DNA from: Nocardia panacis | Lineage (GTDB): Bacteria > Actinomycetota > Actinomycetes > Mycobacteriales > Mycobacteriaceae | Assembly (NCBI RefSeq): GCF_003598715.1 | Contig: NZ_QZFU01000055.1 | Span: forward strand, 186,001-250,000 | Direction of reading: 5' to 3' | Length of the DNA: 64,000 nt | Part shown: positions 18,293 through 27,139 of the stretch, piece by piece | Layout of the letters: each line of letters opens with the position of its first letter | How positions within the stretch are numbered: the first letter of the stretch is position 1 | The notes under the pieces: model-generated | The model's input: the letters and a program-made list of their open reading frames with translations, nothing else | Databases searched by the model: none | What the model was told of the DNA's origin: nothing | Program-made: the position numbers and the translations under genes

Positions 18293-20296
18293 TCACTCGC
18301 CGCGCAGCGCCGCCACCACCGCCTTCGCCGTGGCCACCCCGATACCGGGCACCTCGGTGATCTGCTCCACGGTGGCCTGCTTGAGTTTGGCCACCGAACC
18401 GAAATGCGTGACCAGCGCCGTGCGTCGGGCCGCGCCCAGACCGGGCACCGCGTCCAGCGCCGAGGCCGTCATCCGGCGCGAGCGTTTACTGCGGTGGAAG
18501 GTGATGGCGAAGCGGTGCGCCTCGTCGCGCACCCGCTGCAGCAGGAACAGCGCCTCGCTGTTGCGGGGCATGATGACCGGATCGGGCTCACCCGGCACCC
18601 ACACCTCCTCCAGTCGCTTGGCCAGACCGATCACCGCCACATCGGTGATGCCCAATTCGTCGAGCACCTCCGCCGCCGCGGCGACCTGCGGGGAGCCGCC
18701 GTCGACCACGTACAGATTGGGCGGATAGGAGAATTTGCGCGGCCGACCGGTATCCGGATCGATACCGGGGCGCGAGAGCAGATCCTCCGGCTCGGCGCCG
18801 CTGTCCAGCTTGGCCAGCACCTCCCGCTCCGCCTCATCCCGATCGCGCCGCAACCGCTGGAAACGGCGGCGCGTCACCTCGGCGATACTGCCGACATCGT
18901 CGGAGCGGCCCTCGCCCGCGGCCTCCTTGATGGCGTAGTGGCGGTACTCGGATTTACGGGGCAGCCCGTCCTCGAAGACCACCAGCGAGGCCACCACATC
19001 GGTGCCCTGCACATGGCTGATATCGACACATTCGATGCGCAGCGGGGCGCTGTCGAGTTCCAGGGCGTCCTGAATATCCTGCAGGGCGGCCGAACGCGAA
19101 GTCAGGTCGCCCGCGCGCTTGAGTTTGTGCTGGGCCAGCGCCTCGAGCGCGTTGCGCTGCACCGTCTCGGCCAGCGCCTTCTTGTCCCCGCGCTGCGGCA
19201 CCCGCAACTGCACCGCCGACCCCCGCAGATTCGACAGCCACTGCTGGATCTGCGCGGCGTCGGCGGGCAACTCCGGCACCAGCACCTCGCGCGGCACCAC
19301 GGCGGCGGGCTGTTCGGCGGCGCTCTGCTCGGCCACCGAGACCTGCTCGCCGTAGAACTGGGTGAGGAACTGCTCGACCAGCGCGCCCGTCTCCCCCGCC
19401 GCATCGTCGACGGCATCGCCGGATTTATCGACCACCCAGCCGCGCTGACCGCGCACCCGGCCGTCGCGGACATGGAAGATCTGCACCGCCACCTCCAGTT
19501 CGTCGGTGGCGAAGGCGATCACATCGGCGTCGGTGCCGGTGCCGAGCACCACGGCCTGCTTCTCCAACGCGCGGCGCAGCGCCTGCACATCGTCGCGCAG
19601 GCGGGCCGCCGTCTCAAAATCCAACTCATCGGAGGCCGTGTGCATGCGACGCTCCAGGTCGCGCACCATGCGGTCCGTGCGGCCCGCGAGGAAATCGCAG
19701 AAATCCTCGACGATATCGCGATGCTCGGCGGCACTGACCCGGCCCACGCACGGCGCGGAACACTTATCGATATAGCCGAGCAGACACGGCCGACCGATCT
19801 GGCTGTGCCGCTTGAAGACTCCCGCGGAACAGGTGCGCGCCGGGAAGACCCGCAGCAGCAGATCGAGGGTTTCGCGAATGGCCCAGGCATGCGCGTACGG
19901 GCCGAAGTAGCGCACACCCTTCTTGCGCGCGCCCCGATACACGAACAGCCGCGGAAACTCCTCGTTCAAGGTGACCGCGAGCACCGGGTAGGACTTGTCG
20001 TCGCGATAGCGGACATTGAAGCGCGGATCGAATTCCTTGATCCAGTTGTATTCCAGCTGCAGCGCCTCCACCTCGGTGGAGACCACCGTCCACTCGACGC
20101 TCGCCGCCGTGGTGACCATCTGCCTGGTGCGCGGATGCAGGCCGGCCACATCGGCGAAGTACGAGTTGAGCCTGCTGCGCAGACTCTTCGCCTTGCCGAC
20201 ATAGATGACCCGCCGGTGCGCGTCGCGGAATTTGTAGACGCCCGGTTCCACTGGAATCGTGCCCGGCTTGGGCCGGTACGTAGCTGGATCTGCCAC
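18293..20296 (-). CDS. uvrC: Excinuclease ABC subunit C
   Basis: The 667-residue protein shows the UvrC order: N-terminal GIY-YIG nuclease (PGVYKFRD, then IYVGKAKSLRSRL), a Cys-rich loop (TCSAGVF, GRPCLLGYIDKCSAPC), a UVR segment near residue 220, the RNase H-like second nuclease domain (RIECVDISHVQGTDVVASLVVFEDG and YVVDGGSPQ), and two helix-hairpin-helix motifs at the end (VPGLG, VPGIG). It makes both incisions in nucleotide excision repair. It heads the group with rapZ, yvcK and whiA, with a gap of about 180 bases before rapZ. Confidence 0.97.
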   Translation of the reverse strand: MADPATYRPKPGTIPVEPGVYKFRDAHRRVIYVGKAKSLRSRLNSYFADVAGLHPRTRQMVTTAASVEWTVVSTEVEALQLEYNWIKEFDPRFNVRYRDDKSYPVLAVTLNEEFPRLFVYRGARKKGVRYFGPYAHAWAIRETLDLLLRVFPARTCSAGVFKRHSQIGRPCLLGYIDKCSAPCVGRVSAAEHRDIVEDFCDFLAGRTDRMVRDLERRMHTASDELDFETAARLRDDVQALRRALEKQAVVLGTGTDADVIAFATDELEVAVQIFHVRDGRVRGQRGWVVDKSGDAVDDAAGETGALVEQFLTQFYGEQVSVAEQSAAEQPAAVVPREVLVPELPADAAQIQQWLSNLRGSAVQLRVPQRGDKKALAETVQRNALEALAQHKLKRAGDLTSRSAALQDIQDALELDSAPLRIECVDISHVQGTDVVASLVVFEDGLPRKSEYRHYAIKEAAGEGRSDDVGSIAEVTRRRFQRLRRDRDEAEREVLAKLDSGAEPEDLLSRPGIDPDTGRPRKFSYPPNLYVVDGGSPQVAAAAEVLDELGITDVAVIGLAKRLEEVWVPGEPDPVIMPRNSEALFLLQRVRDEAHRFAITFHRSKRSRRMTASALDAVPGLGAARRTALVTHFGSVAKLKQATVEQITEVPGIGVATAKAVVAALRGE

Positions 20297-20377
20297 CCAT
20301 CCAGCCTAGTGCGCGGGTCCGACAGGGTGCGTCGGTCGGCCGGGTGCGCCGCGAATCATACTGCGGCGCAGCGGGAA

Positions 20378-21067
20378 TCAGGATGCGAGACCGTTGGCGC
20401 GCAGCACGGAGAGCAGGGCGTCGGGGCGCTCGACCGTGGGCAGCGGATCGACCAGGGCGAAGGCGCAGCCCAGCGCGGTCGCGCCGCCGTCGGCCTCGGC
20501 GCTGTCGCCGACCATGAGCGCGGCCGCCGCCTCGACGCCGAGTTTGTCCAATGCGGCCCGGAAGATGCGCGGGTCCGGTTTGACCGCCCCGAGTTCGAAG
20601 GACAGGACGAAGGTGTGGATCAGATCGGCCCAGCCGTGCCGGGCGAAGACGGGCCGGATATCGAAGGCGATGTTGCTGACGATGGCCACCGGGATCTCCC
20701 GCGCGGCAAGCGATTCCAGCGTCGCGGCGAGATCCGGATAGGGGCGCCAACAGGCCGGGTCGACGGAGCGCGCGTAGAGGCGCTCGGCCTGCTCGAGTGT
20801 GGGGACGCCGGAGCGGCGCAAGACCTCCACATAGGCGTACCGATGCTCTTCCGGGTCCAGATCCCTATTGTCCCAAGCGTATTGGCCACGCTCGTCGAAA
20901 CCGAGGAACTGCCCGACCGGGGAGGTCATGCGGCGCACCAGTTCGGCCTTCTCGTCGAGGTCGAATACGCGACCGTCGGCGGCCGTCAGATCCGCATTCC
21001 AGGATTCGTCGGCCTCCAAGCGGAAAACCGTGCCGGAGAAGTCGAAGAGCACCGCCTCGATCGTCAT
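20378..21067 (-). CDS. HAD-superfamily hydrolase
   Basis: The 229-residue protein has the HAD motifs: motif I VLFDFSGTVF (the second Asp of DxD is replaced by Ser), motif II IVSNIAFD, motif III Lys in GAVKPDP, and motif IV ALMVGDSAEAD. A helical cap lies between about residues 15 and 95. It resembles phosphoglycolate phosphatase-like or other type I HAD phosphatases, but Ser at the general acid/base position weakens a plain phosphatase call. It lies 81 bases upstream of uvrC on the same strand. Substrate unknown. Confidence 0.8.
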   Translation of the reverse strand: MTIEAVLFDFSGTVFRLEADESWNADLTAADGRVFDLDEKAELVRRMTSPVGQFLGFDERGQYAWDNRDLDPEEHRYAYVEVLRRSGVPTLEQAERLYARSVDPACWRPYPDLAATLESLAAREIPVAIVSNIAFDIRPVFARHGWADLIHTFVLSFELGAVKPDPRIFRAALDKLGVEAAAALMVGDSAEADGGATALGCAFALVDPLPTVERPDALLSVLRANGLAS

Positions 21068-21237
21068 CGCGTCAGCCTACCCATCGGGATATCGAATCGC
21101 GAGGCAAGCACCTCGCGCCCGCGGGATCGTACGGTGCGCATTTAGTTTGTGCCAGGCCCGAATTGACTCCTGTGCACCCTGCCTACCACCCGGGGAAAAA
21201 CGCTCGACGCGGGTAGCACGCGGGCTACAGTCCGTCC

Positions 21238-23184
21238 ATGAGAAGGACGCCAGGAACCTGGATCGCCGCCGCGGCGACGATCCTGCTCGCGGCGGGAACG
21301 GTGGCAGGCTGTTCCTCCGAGAGACAACAGTCCGCGCCATCGTGCGAGACCACCCCGAACGGCACCCCGGTCGCCGCCACCCCGTCGGCGGGCGCGGGTC
21401 CCGGCAAGGACATCAGCACCCATCCGGAGATCGCCACCGGCTACCGCACCGGCATGACCCCGGTCCACACCGGCGCCTATGCCGTATCCACCGCGAACCC
21501 GGTATCCACCAAGGCCGCCTGCGGGGTGCTCAGCAGGGGCGGTACGGCGGCCGACGCGCTGGTCGCCGCGCAAATGGTGCTCGGATTGGTGGAGCCGCAG
21601 GCGTCCGGTATCGGCGGCGGCTCCTTCCTGGTCTACTACGACGCGGCGAGCAAATCGGTCGAGGCGTACGACGGTCGCGAGGTCGCCCCCGCCGCCGCCA
21701 CCGAGAACTACCTGCGCTGGACCAGCGACGCGGACCGCACCGAGCCCAAGCCGAGCGCCAGGGCCAGCGGCCGCTCGATCGGCGTGCCGGGTGTGCTGCG
21801 CATGTTGGAGACGGCGCACCGCGAGCACGGCAAACAACCCTGGCACGAGCTGTTCGATCCCGCCGTCAAGCTCGCCGATGGCGGCTTCCCCATCAGCCCG
21901 CGCATGGCGGGCCAGATCGCCGATTCCGCCAAGGATCTGGCGGTCGACGAGAATGCCAGGGCCTATTTCCTGAATCCGGACGGCTCCCCGAAGGCCGCGG
22001 GGACGGTGCTCACCAATCCGGCCATGGCCAAGACGCTCGGGGCCATCGCCACCGACGGTGCGCAGGCATTCTACACCGGGGCCATCGCCAAGGATGTGGT
22101 GGCCGCCGCCGCGTCCACGGCGGGCGGGCGCACCCCGAGCGTCCTCACCGCCGAGGATCTGGCCAACTATCAGGCCAAGAAGCGCACCGCCCTGTGCACT
22201 CCCTACCGCACCCATGAGATCTGCGGGATGCCCGCACCCTCCTCCGGCGGTATCACGGTGGCCGCGACACTGGGCATCCTGGAGAATTTCGACCTCGCGG
22301 CCCTGGCTCCCGACAAAATCGACCGCGACGGCGGCAAACCCAAAGCCGAGGCGGTGCACCTCATCTCCGAGGCCGAGCGGCTGGCCTACGCCGATCGCAA
22401 CAAATACATCGCGGACCCGGATTTCATTCCGCTGCCGGGCAATTCACCGCAGACCCTGTTGAATAAGGACTACTTGCGCAAACGCGCGGCCCTCATCGAC
22501 CGCAACCACAGCATGGGCACCGCCCAACCGGGTGATTTCGGTCCGGTTCCGGTGGGCAACGCACCCGCGCCGCCCGAACACGGCACCAGCCATATCTCCA
22601 TGGTCGACAAATACGGCAATGCCGCGAGCATGACCACCACCGTGGAATCGGCGTTCGGCTCCTTCCACCTGGTCGACGGCTTCATCCTCAACAACCAGCT
22701 CACCGACTTCAACGCCGATCCGCTGGCCGCCGACGGCACCCCGGCGGCCAATCGGCTGCAACCGGGCAAGCGGCCGCGCAGCTCCATGAGCCCCACCCTG
22801 GTGTTCGAGCACGCCGCCGACGGATCGCGCGGCAATCTGGTCGATGTCACCGGGTCGCCCGGCGGCGCGGTCATCATCCAGTTCGTGGTGAAAACCCTTG
22901 TCGGACTGTTGGACTGGGGTCTGGACCCGCAGCAGGCGGTCTCCCAGATGTCCTTCGGCTCCGCCAATACCCCCGTCACCGGACTCGGCGGGGAGCATCC
23001 GTCCCTGAATACCGTCGATAAGGGTGATCACGATCCGCTGGTGCAGCGGCTGCGCGAGCTGGGCCATCAGGTGTCGGTGGACCCACAGTCCAGCGGCTTG
23101 AGCGCCTTGCAGCGCGACGGCAGCGGCTGGGTCGGCGGGGCCGATCCGCGCCGTGAGGGGGCGGTGCTCGGCGATACTCGCTGA
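21238..23184 (+). CDS. ggt: Gamma-glutamyltransferase lipoprotein
   Basis: The 648-residue protein begins with a lipoprotein signal ending VAGC (Cys25), so it should sit on the outer membrane face. The Ntn-hydrolase body follows: GGTAADALVAAQMVLGLVEPQASGIGGGSF, the spacer DGREVAP, and the self-cleavage site HGTSHISMVD, whose Thr becomes the N-terminal nucleophile of the small subunit. Later come PRSSMSPT and VTGSPGGAVI, both family motifs. It cleaves glutathione and other gamma-glutamyl compounds. Its TGA stop abuts the stop of the convergent PH-domain gene with no spacer. Confidence 0.93.
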   Translation: MRRTPGTWIAAAATILLAAGTVAGCSSERQQSAPSCETTPNGTPVAATPSAGAGPGKDISTHPEIATGYRTGMTPVHTGAYAVSTANPVSTKAACGVLSRGGTAADALVAAQMVLGLVEPQASGIGGGSFLVYYDAASKSVEAYDGREVAPAAATENYLRWTSDADRTEPKPSARASGRSIGVPGVLRMLETAHREHGKQPWHELFDPAVKLADGGFPISPRMAGQIADSAKDLAVDENARAYFLNPDGSPKAAGTVLTNPAMAKTLGAIATDGAQAFYTGAIAKDVVAAAASTAGGRTPSVLTAEDLANYQAKKRTALCTPYRTHEICGMPAPSSGGITVAATLGILENFDLAALAPDKIDRDGGKPKAEAVHLISEAERLAYADRNKYIADPDFIPLPGNSPQTLLNKDYLRKRAALIDRNHSMGTAQPGDFGPVPVGNAPAPPEHGTSHISMVDKYGNAASMTTTVESAFGSFHLVDGFILNNQLTDFNADPLAADGTPAANRLQPGKRPRSSMSPTLVFEHAADGSRGNLVDVTGSPGGAVIIQFVVKTLVGLLDWGLDPQQAVSQMSFGSANTPVTGLGGEHPSLNTVDKGDHDPLVQRLRELGHQVSVDPQSSGLSALQRDGSGWVGGADPRREGAVLGDTR

Positions 23185-23682
23185 CTACGTGGTGTACTTA
23201 GCTGCGGTGTATTGAGCTGCGGTGTATTGAACTCCGAGTTCGCGAAGCCGATCCATCGCCCGCGCGGCGCGCTCCTTGTCATTGGAGCGGATGGCGAGCA
23301 TCGGGACGTAGTCGTCGTCCACCAGTTCCAGTCTGGCCCAGGACTTGCGGTCCTGGAAGGAGACACCGCGAATGTAGTCCCAGGGGAAATCGCTGTCACC
23401 CAGGATATTTCGGACCGAGACCCCGCTCGGTCCGACCCGCACCCGAGGGCGGGTGAGCAGCAGAATGGCCGCGGCGAGCAGCAGGCCGGTGCCGATCAGC
23501 GCGAACTGATCGGCCACCCGGAACTCGACGCCGGTGGAGCCGGTGCGCATCCAGATACCGCCGACGATGAAGACGAGGGCGACCACGGCGGCACATATCC
23601 AGGCGGTGCGCACCGCGCGATGCGGGCGCACCACCAGGTCCCACTCGGGGGTCGTCGGGTTCTCCGCTGCCATGCGCGCCAT
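23185..23682 (-). CDS. PH-domain membrane protein of the riboflavin cluster
   Basis: The 165-residue protein has two membrane segments (about residues 28-47 and 60-80) followed by a small domain (VRVGPSGVSVRNILG, then WDYIRGVSFQDRKSWARLEL) of the bacterial PH-like type. By position it corresponds to the conserved membrane protein next to ribH in mycobacteria (Rv1417). A role in flavin metabolism is only suggested by place. The C-terminus ends in a short repeat, YTAAQYTAAKYTT, encoded by a 15-base tandem duplication. It begins two bases after the ribH stop. Confidence 0.75.
   Translation of the reverse strand: MARMAAENPTTPEWDLVVRPHRAVRTAWICAAVVALVFIVGGIWMRTGSTGVEFRVADQFALIGTGLLLAAAILLLTRPRVRVGPSGVSVRNILGDSDFPWDYIRGVSFQDRKSWARLELVDDDYVPMLAIRSNDKERAARAMDRLRELGVQYTAAQYTAAKYTT
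23200..23229 (-). repeat. 15-base tandem duplication at the PH gene 3' end
   Basis: Two identical copies of a 15-base unit (AGCTGCGGTGTATTG on the plus strand) lie head to tail, with a degenerate third copy toward 23185. They encode the YTAAQ/YTAAK tail of the PH protein and keep the frame. Confidence 0.8.
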
Positions 23683-23684
23683 CC

Positions 23685-24164
23685 TCAGACGGACCGGCGC
23701 AGGGCGCGCAAGGTGAGCGCCGCGTCCAGGGCGGCGGCGCAGGCTTGCTCGCCCTTGTTCTCGGCGGAGCCGGGCAGCCCGGCCCGATCCAGTGCCTGCT
23801 TCTCGTTGTTGGTGGTGAGCACGCCATTGGCCACCGGGGTCGACGCGTCGAGCGAGACGCGGGTCAGCCCGGCGGTGACCGCGTCGCAGACGTAGTCGAA
23901 ATGCGGTGTGTCGCCGCGGATCACCACGCCGAGCGCGACCACGGCGTCGTGGGTGCGGCTCAGTTCCTGGGCCACCACCGGCAATTCCATCGCGCCCGCG
24001 CAGCGGACCACGGTGATATCGGCGACGCCCGCCTCCTTGGCCACCCGCTCGGCATTGGCCACCAGGGTGTCGCAGATCTCGGTATGCCAGCGCGACGCGA
24101 CGATGCCGAGCCGAAGGTCCTTGGCATCCTCGAGTGCGAAGCTCGGTACGCCGGTGCCGCTCAT
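23685..24164 (-). CDS. ribH: 6,7-dimethyl-8-ribityllumazine synthase
   Basis: The 159-residue protein shows the lumazine synthase motifs RLGIVASRWHTEI, VRCAGAMELPVVAQ, VVALGVVIRGDTPHFDYV (with the catalytic His) and VLTTNNEKQAL. It condenses the pyrimidine from the RibA branch with 3,4-dihydroxy-2-butanone 4-phosphate. It lies 51 bases downstream of ribBA and is followed at once by the PH-domain membrane protein. Confidence 0.97.
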   Translation of the reverse strand: MSGTGVPSFALEDAKDLRLGIVASRWHTEICDTLVANAERVAKEAGVADITVVRCAGAMELPVVAQELSRTHDAVVALGVVIRGDTPHFDYVCDAVTAGLTRVSLDASTPVANGVLTTNNEKQALDRAGLPGSAENKGEQACAAALDAALTLRALRRSV

Positions 24165-24215
24165 CGGGATATCCGCCCTTTCATTGGGTTCGAATTCGGG
24201 AGCTTCGGGTTCGGG

Positions 24216-25460
24216 CTACTGAGCCGTCTCGCCCAGGTCGAGTTCGTCGAGGCCGATCAGGTCGTGGCCCATGCGGTCGCGCTTGGTGCGCAGGTAGCGC
24301 AGATTCTCCGCATTGGCGCGCAACGGCATGGGCACCCGCTCGAGGATCCGCAGACCGTAGCCGTCGAGGCCGACCCGCTTGGCGGGATTGTTGGTGAGCA
24401 ACCGCATGGAGCGTAGGCCGAGGTCGACCAGGATCTGCGCGCCGGTGCCGTAGTCGCGGGCATCGGCGGGCAGGCCCAGTTCCAGATTCGCGTCCACCGT
24501 GTCGTGGCCGGAATCCTGGAGCTGATAGGCCTGCAACTTGTGCATCAGGCCGATACCGCGACCCTCGTGCCCGCGCATGTACAGCACCACACCCCGCCCC
24601 TCGGCCGCCACCATCTCCAGGGCGGCATCGAGTTGCGGACCGCAGTCGCAACGCAGCGAGCCGAACACATCGCCGGTGAGGCATTCCGAATGCACCCGGA
24701 CCAGCACATCCTCGCCCGCGCCCAGATCGCCGCGCACCAGGGCCACATGTTCGACATCGTCGTAGAGGCTGCGGTAGCCGACGGCGGTGAATTCGCCGTG
24801 CGCGGTGGGGATTCGGGCCTCGGCGACCCGGATGACCTGCTGTTCGTGCTTGCGGCGCCAGGCGATCATATCGGCGATGGAGATCAGCGCCAGGTCGTGC
24901 TCGTCGGCGAAGACGCGCAGCTCATCGGTGCGGGCCATATGGCCCTCGTCCTTCTGGCTGACGATCTCGCAGATGACGCCCGCCGGGAACAATCCGGCCA
25001 TGCGGGACAGATCGACGGCGGCCTCGGTGTGGCCGGGGCGGCGCAGGACGCCGCCCTCCTTGGCGCGCAAGGGAACCACGTGACCCGGCCGGGTGAAATC
25101 GTCGGCCTTGGCGTCGGGGTCGGCGAGCAGGCGCATGGTGGTGGCCCGGTCCGCGCCGGAGATCCCGGTGGTGACGCCCTCGCGGGCGTCGACGGTGACG
25201 GTGTAGGCGGTGCCGTGCTTGTCCTGGTTCACCCCGTACATGGGCGGCAGGCCGAGGCGGTCGCAGGACTCGCCGGTGAGAGGTACGCAGATGTAGCCGG
25301 AGGTGTAGCGGATCATGAAGGCCACCAGTTCGGGTGTCGCCTTCTCCGCCGCGAAGATGAGGTCGCCCTCGTTCTCGCGATCCTCGTCGTCTACGACGAC
25401 GACCGCTCTACCGGCTGCGATATCGGCGACTGCGCGCTCGATGGTGTCGAACCTGGTCAC
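24216..25460 (-). CDS. ribBA: Bifunctional DHBP synthase / GTP cyclohydrolase II
   Basis: The 414-residue protein is a two-domain fusion. Residues 1 to about 200 are 3,4-dihydroxy-2-butanone 4-phosphate synthase (VVDDEDRENEGDLIFAAE, RPGHVVPLRA). Residues about 210-400 are GTP cyclohydrolase II, with the zinc motif CLTGDVFGSLRCDCG and the catalytic RGHEGRGIGL. The two activities supply both riboflavin precursors. The gene follows ribE by 76 bases and precedes ribH. Confidence 0.97.
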   Translation of the reverse strand: MTRFDTIERAVADIAAGRAVVVVDDEDRENEGDLIFAAEKATPELVAFMIRYTSGYICVPLTGESCDRLGLPPMYGVNQDKHGTAYTVTVDAREGVTTGISGADRATTMRLLADPDAKADDFTRPGHVVPLRAKEGGVLRRPGHTEAAVDLSRMAGLFPAGVICEIVSQKDEGHMARTDELRVFADEHDLALISIADMIAWRRKHEQQVIRVAEARIPTAHGEFTAVGYRSLYDDVEHVALVRGDLGAGEDVLVRVHSECLTGDVFGSLRCDCGPQLDAALEMVAAEGRGVVLYMRGHEGRGIGLMHKLQAYQLQDSGHDTVDANLELGLPADARDYGTGAQILVDLGLRSMRLLTNNPAKRVGLDGYGLRILERVPMPLRANAENLRYLRTKRDRMGHDLIGLDELDLGETAQ

Positions 25461-25536
25461 GATTGTTGTGCTCCATCTCGAAAAGGTGCCCCACTTACAT
25501 TACGGCGTCCAAGATCCGCCGCCGCTGCGAGGAAGC

Positions 25537-26160
25537 TCACCCGCGCTGTTGCAGTCGCTCCACGTATTTGGCGATGACGTCGACCTCGAGATTGACCGAG
25601 GCGCCCACCTCGGCCAGGCCGAGGGTGGTGAGCGACAGGGTGGTGGGGATGAGCGAGACCTCGAACCAATCGCGCGCGCCGGGTTCGGCGGGCGGCACGA
25701 ACTCACCCAGTCCGGAGACGGTGAGCGAGACGCCGTCGACGGTGATGGAGCCCTTCTCCACCACATAGCGGGCGATGGTGTCGGGCAGCGCGATCCGCAC
25801 CACATCCCAGTTGTCGGACGGGGTGCGCGAGACCACGGTGCCGGTGCCGTCGACGTGGCCCTGCACGAGATGGCCGCCGAGGCGGCTGTTGAGCGCGGCG
25901 GCGCGCTCCAGGTTGACCTTCGCGCCGGTATCCAATTTGCCGACGCTGGAACGGTGCAGTGTCTCGGCCATGACGTCGACGGTGAAGCTGTCGCCGTCGA
26001 TCACCTCGACCACGGTGAGGCAGACGCCGCTGACGGAGATCGAATCGCCGTGGGCCGCATCGGAAGTCACCAGTGGGCCGCGGATCGTCAGGCGCGCGGC
26101 GTCCACCAGCCGCTCGGTGGCGACGATCTCGCCGATCTCCTCGACGATGCCTGTGAACAT
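25537..26160 (-). CDS. ribE: Riboflavin synthase, alpha chain
   Basis: The 207-residue protein has the two-fold repeat of riboflavin synthase: each half carries a lumazine-binding region, starting MFTGIVEEIGEI and again VQGHVDGTGTV. GDSISVSGVCLTV and GSITVDGVSLTV are the paired signatures. It dismutates ribityllumazine to riboflavin. It is the first gene of a ribE-ribBA-ribH run. The ribD deaminase/reductase gene, expected nearby from mycobacterial order, is not in the window. I found no FMN riboswitch in the upstream region. Confidence 0.97.
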   Translation of the reverse strand: MFTGIVEEIGEIVATERLVDAARLTIRGPLVTSDAAHGDSISVSGVCLTVVEVIDGDSFTVDVMAETLHRSSVGKLDTGAKVNLERAAALNSRLGGHLVQGHVDGTGTVVSRTPSDNWDVVRIALPDTIARYVVEKGSITVDGVSLTVSGLGEFVPPAEPGARDWFEVSLIPTTLSLTTLGLAEVGASVNLEVDVIAKYVERLQQRG

Positions 26161-26661
26161 GCCATGACTCCCTGTCGCGTGTGGTTACCGGTGCGAAACG
26201 GCCACGGTGCGGACGCTATTCCCGCAGGCCGACATCTGCTCTCAGCGTAGGACGACCCGGCGCGCGGGGCGCGCCCGGCCTGAACCCGACCGCGCCTCGG
26301 GAAAGATCGCGCTCCGATAACTGCCGATCGGCGTTTGTCCGGAAAATCATGACCCGCACATCGGTACGACCGCGATTCACCGTATCGCGGCAAGAATTCA
26401 AGCGTTTTTCAAGGACCGCGTGATCGAATTTATTCGACGTTCATCGGTGGCAGGTAACTTCGATACCCGTCGGGCCATACAGCGAAACACGCTCGGAGCT
26501 TTTACTTGCGGCGGAGGACAAATGGAAGCAGAATCGTTACGGACCCGATCCCAAACGTTCAACTATCCATCCGCCCAGTTCAGAGCGGCCCCGAAAAGCA
26601 GGCTTCAAAAAATAGACCTCGAAAAGACGGTCTCCAAAAAAACACAGTTGGGGGTAGCGGC
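26161..26661. other. AT-richer divergent intergenic region
   Basis: These 501 bases separate ribE (minus) from the small gene at 26662 (plus). From about 26380 to 26650 the base composition falls to near even GC, with runs such as AAAAAA, clearly unlike the surrounding high-GC sequence. A weak 81-codon frame (26420-26665) overlaps the next start and looks unconvincing. The region probably holds promoters and a long leader for the downstream gene. Confidence 0.5.
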
Positions 26662-27120
26662 GTGACCACACTTCTCGATTCGACGCTGGAAGTTCGCTGC
26701 GTGCAGTACTGCCGCGAATTCCACCTGCCCGCATCGATCGACCCCACCGCCCGCCGCATTCTGCTACGGATCGGCACCCATTACGGTGCCATCACAATGC
26801 CCGCCGACCTCGGCGAACGAGTCCAGCGCCTACTGGCGACCGAGGGTGTGGCCGGGCCGGTCGTGCACCATCCCAGAGCCAGACGCTGGACCTTCCTCAC
26901 CGGTCCGGCCGGTCCGGAGGACGCGCATATCGGCGCCGAACTCTTCCGCCGCTACGCCACCGTGGCCTGCACGGGCAGCGAGGTCGCCCTCCCCTCCGCC
27001 GAGGACGAGCGCACCGGCTACCGGGTGTGGATCCGGCGGCCCGAATCGACCGAGCAGTTGCCGCCGCAGGCCGCGGTCATCGCGGCGGCCATCGGCGCGG
27101 CGGAAGTCCGCGTGTCGTAA
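26662..27120 (+). CDS. Small protein of unknown function
   Basis: The 152-residue product is soluble and not one I recognise with confidence. Its central part (VVHHPRARRWTFLTGPAGPEDAHIG) and the RIGTHYGAITMP segment faintly recall the N-terminal part of bifunctional DNA primase/polymerase-like proteins common in actinobacteria, but no catalytic acidic pair is visible. I chose the GTG at 26662, preceded by GGGGG with a seven-base gap; the frame stays open upstream to 26506 in AT-richer sequence that is unlikely to be coding. It occupies the slot where mycobacteria carry ribD and the P55/lprG pair. Confidence 0.6.
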   Translation: MTTLLDSTLEVRCVQYCREFHLPASIDPTARRILLRIGTHYGAITMPADLGERVQRLLATEGVAGPVVHHPRARRWTFLTGPAGPEDAHIGAELFRRYATVACTGSEVALPSAEDERTGYRVWIRRPESTEQLPPQAAVIAAAIGAAEVRVS

Positions 27121-27139
27121 GGGTTTTCCGCGCGGCAGG

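Noticed and set aside
26161..26400. Possible FMN riboswitch upstream of ribE
   Set aside because: On the minus strand I looked for the conserved AGGGTGAAATTCCCGACCGG core and its paired blocks and did not find them.
26420..26665. An 81-codon frame just before the small gene at 26662
   Set aside because: It overlaps the better start at 26662, has an atypical composition and shows no domain or ribosome binding site.
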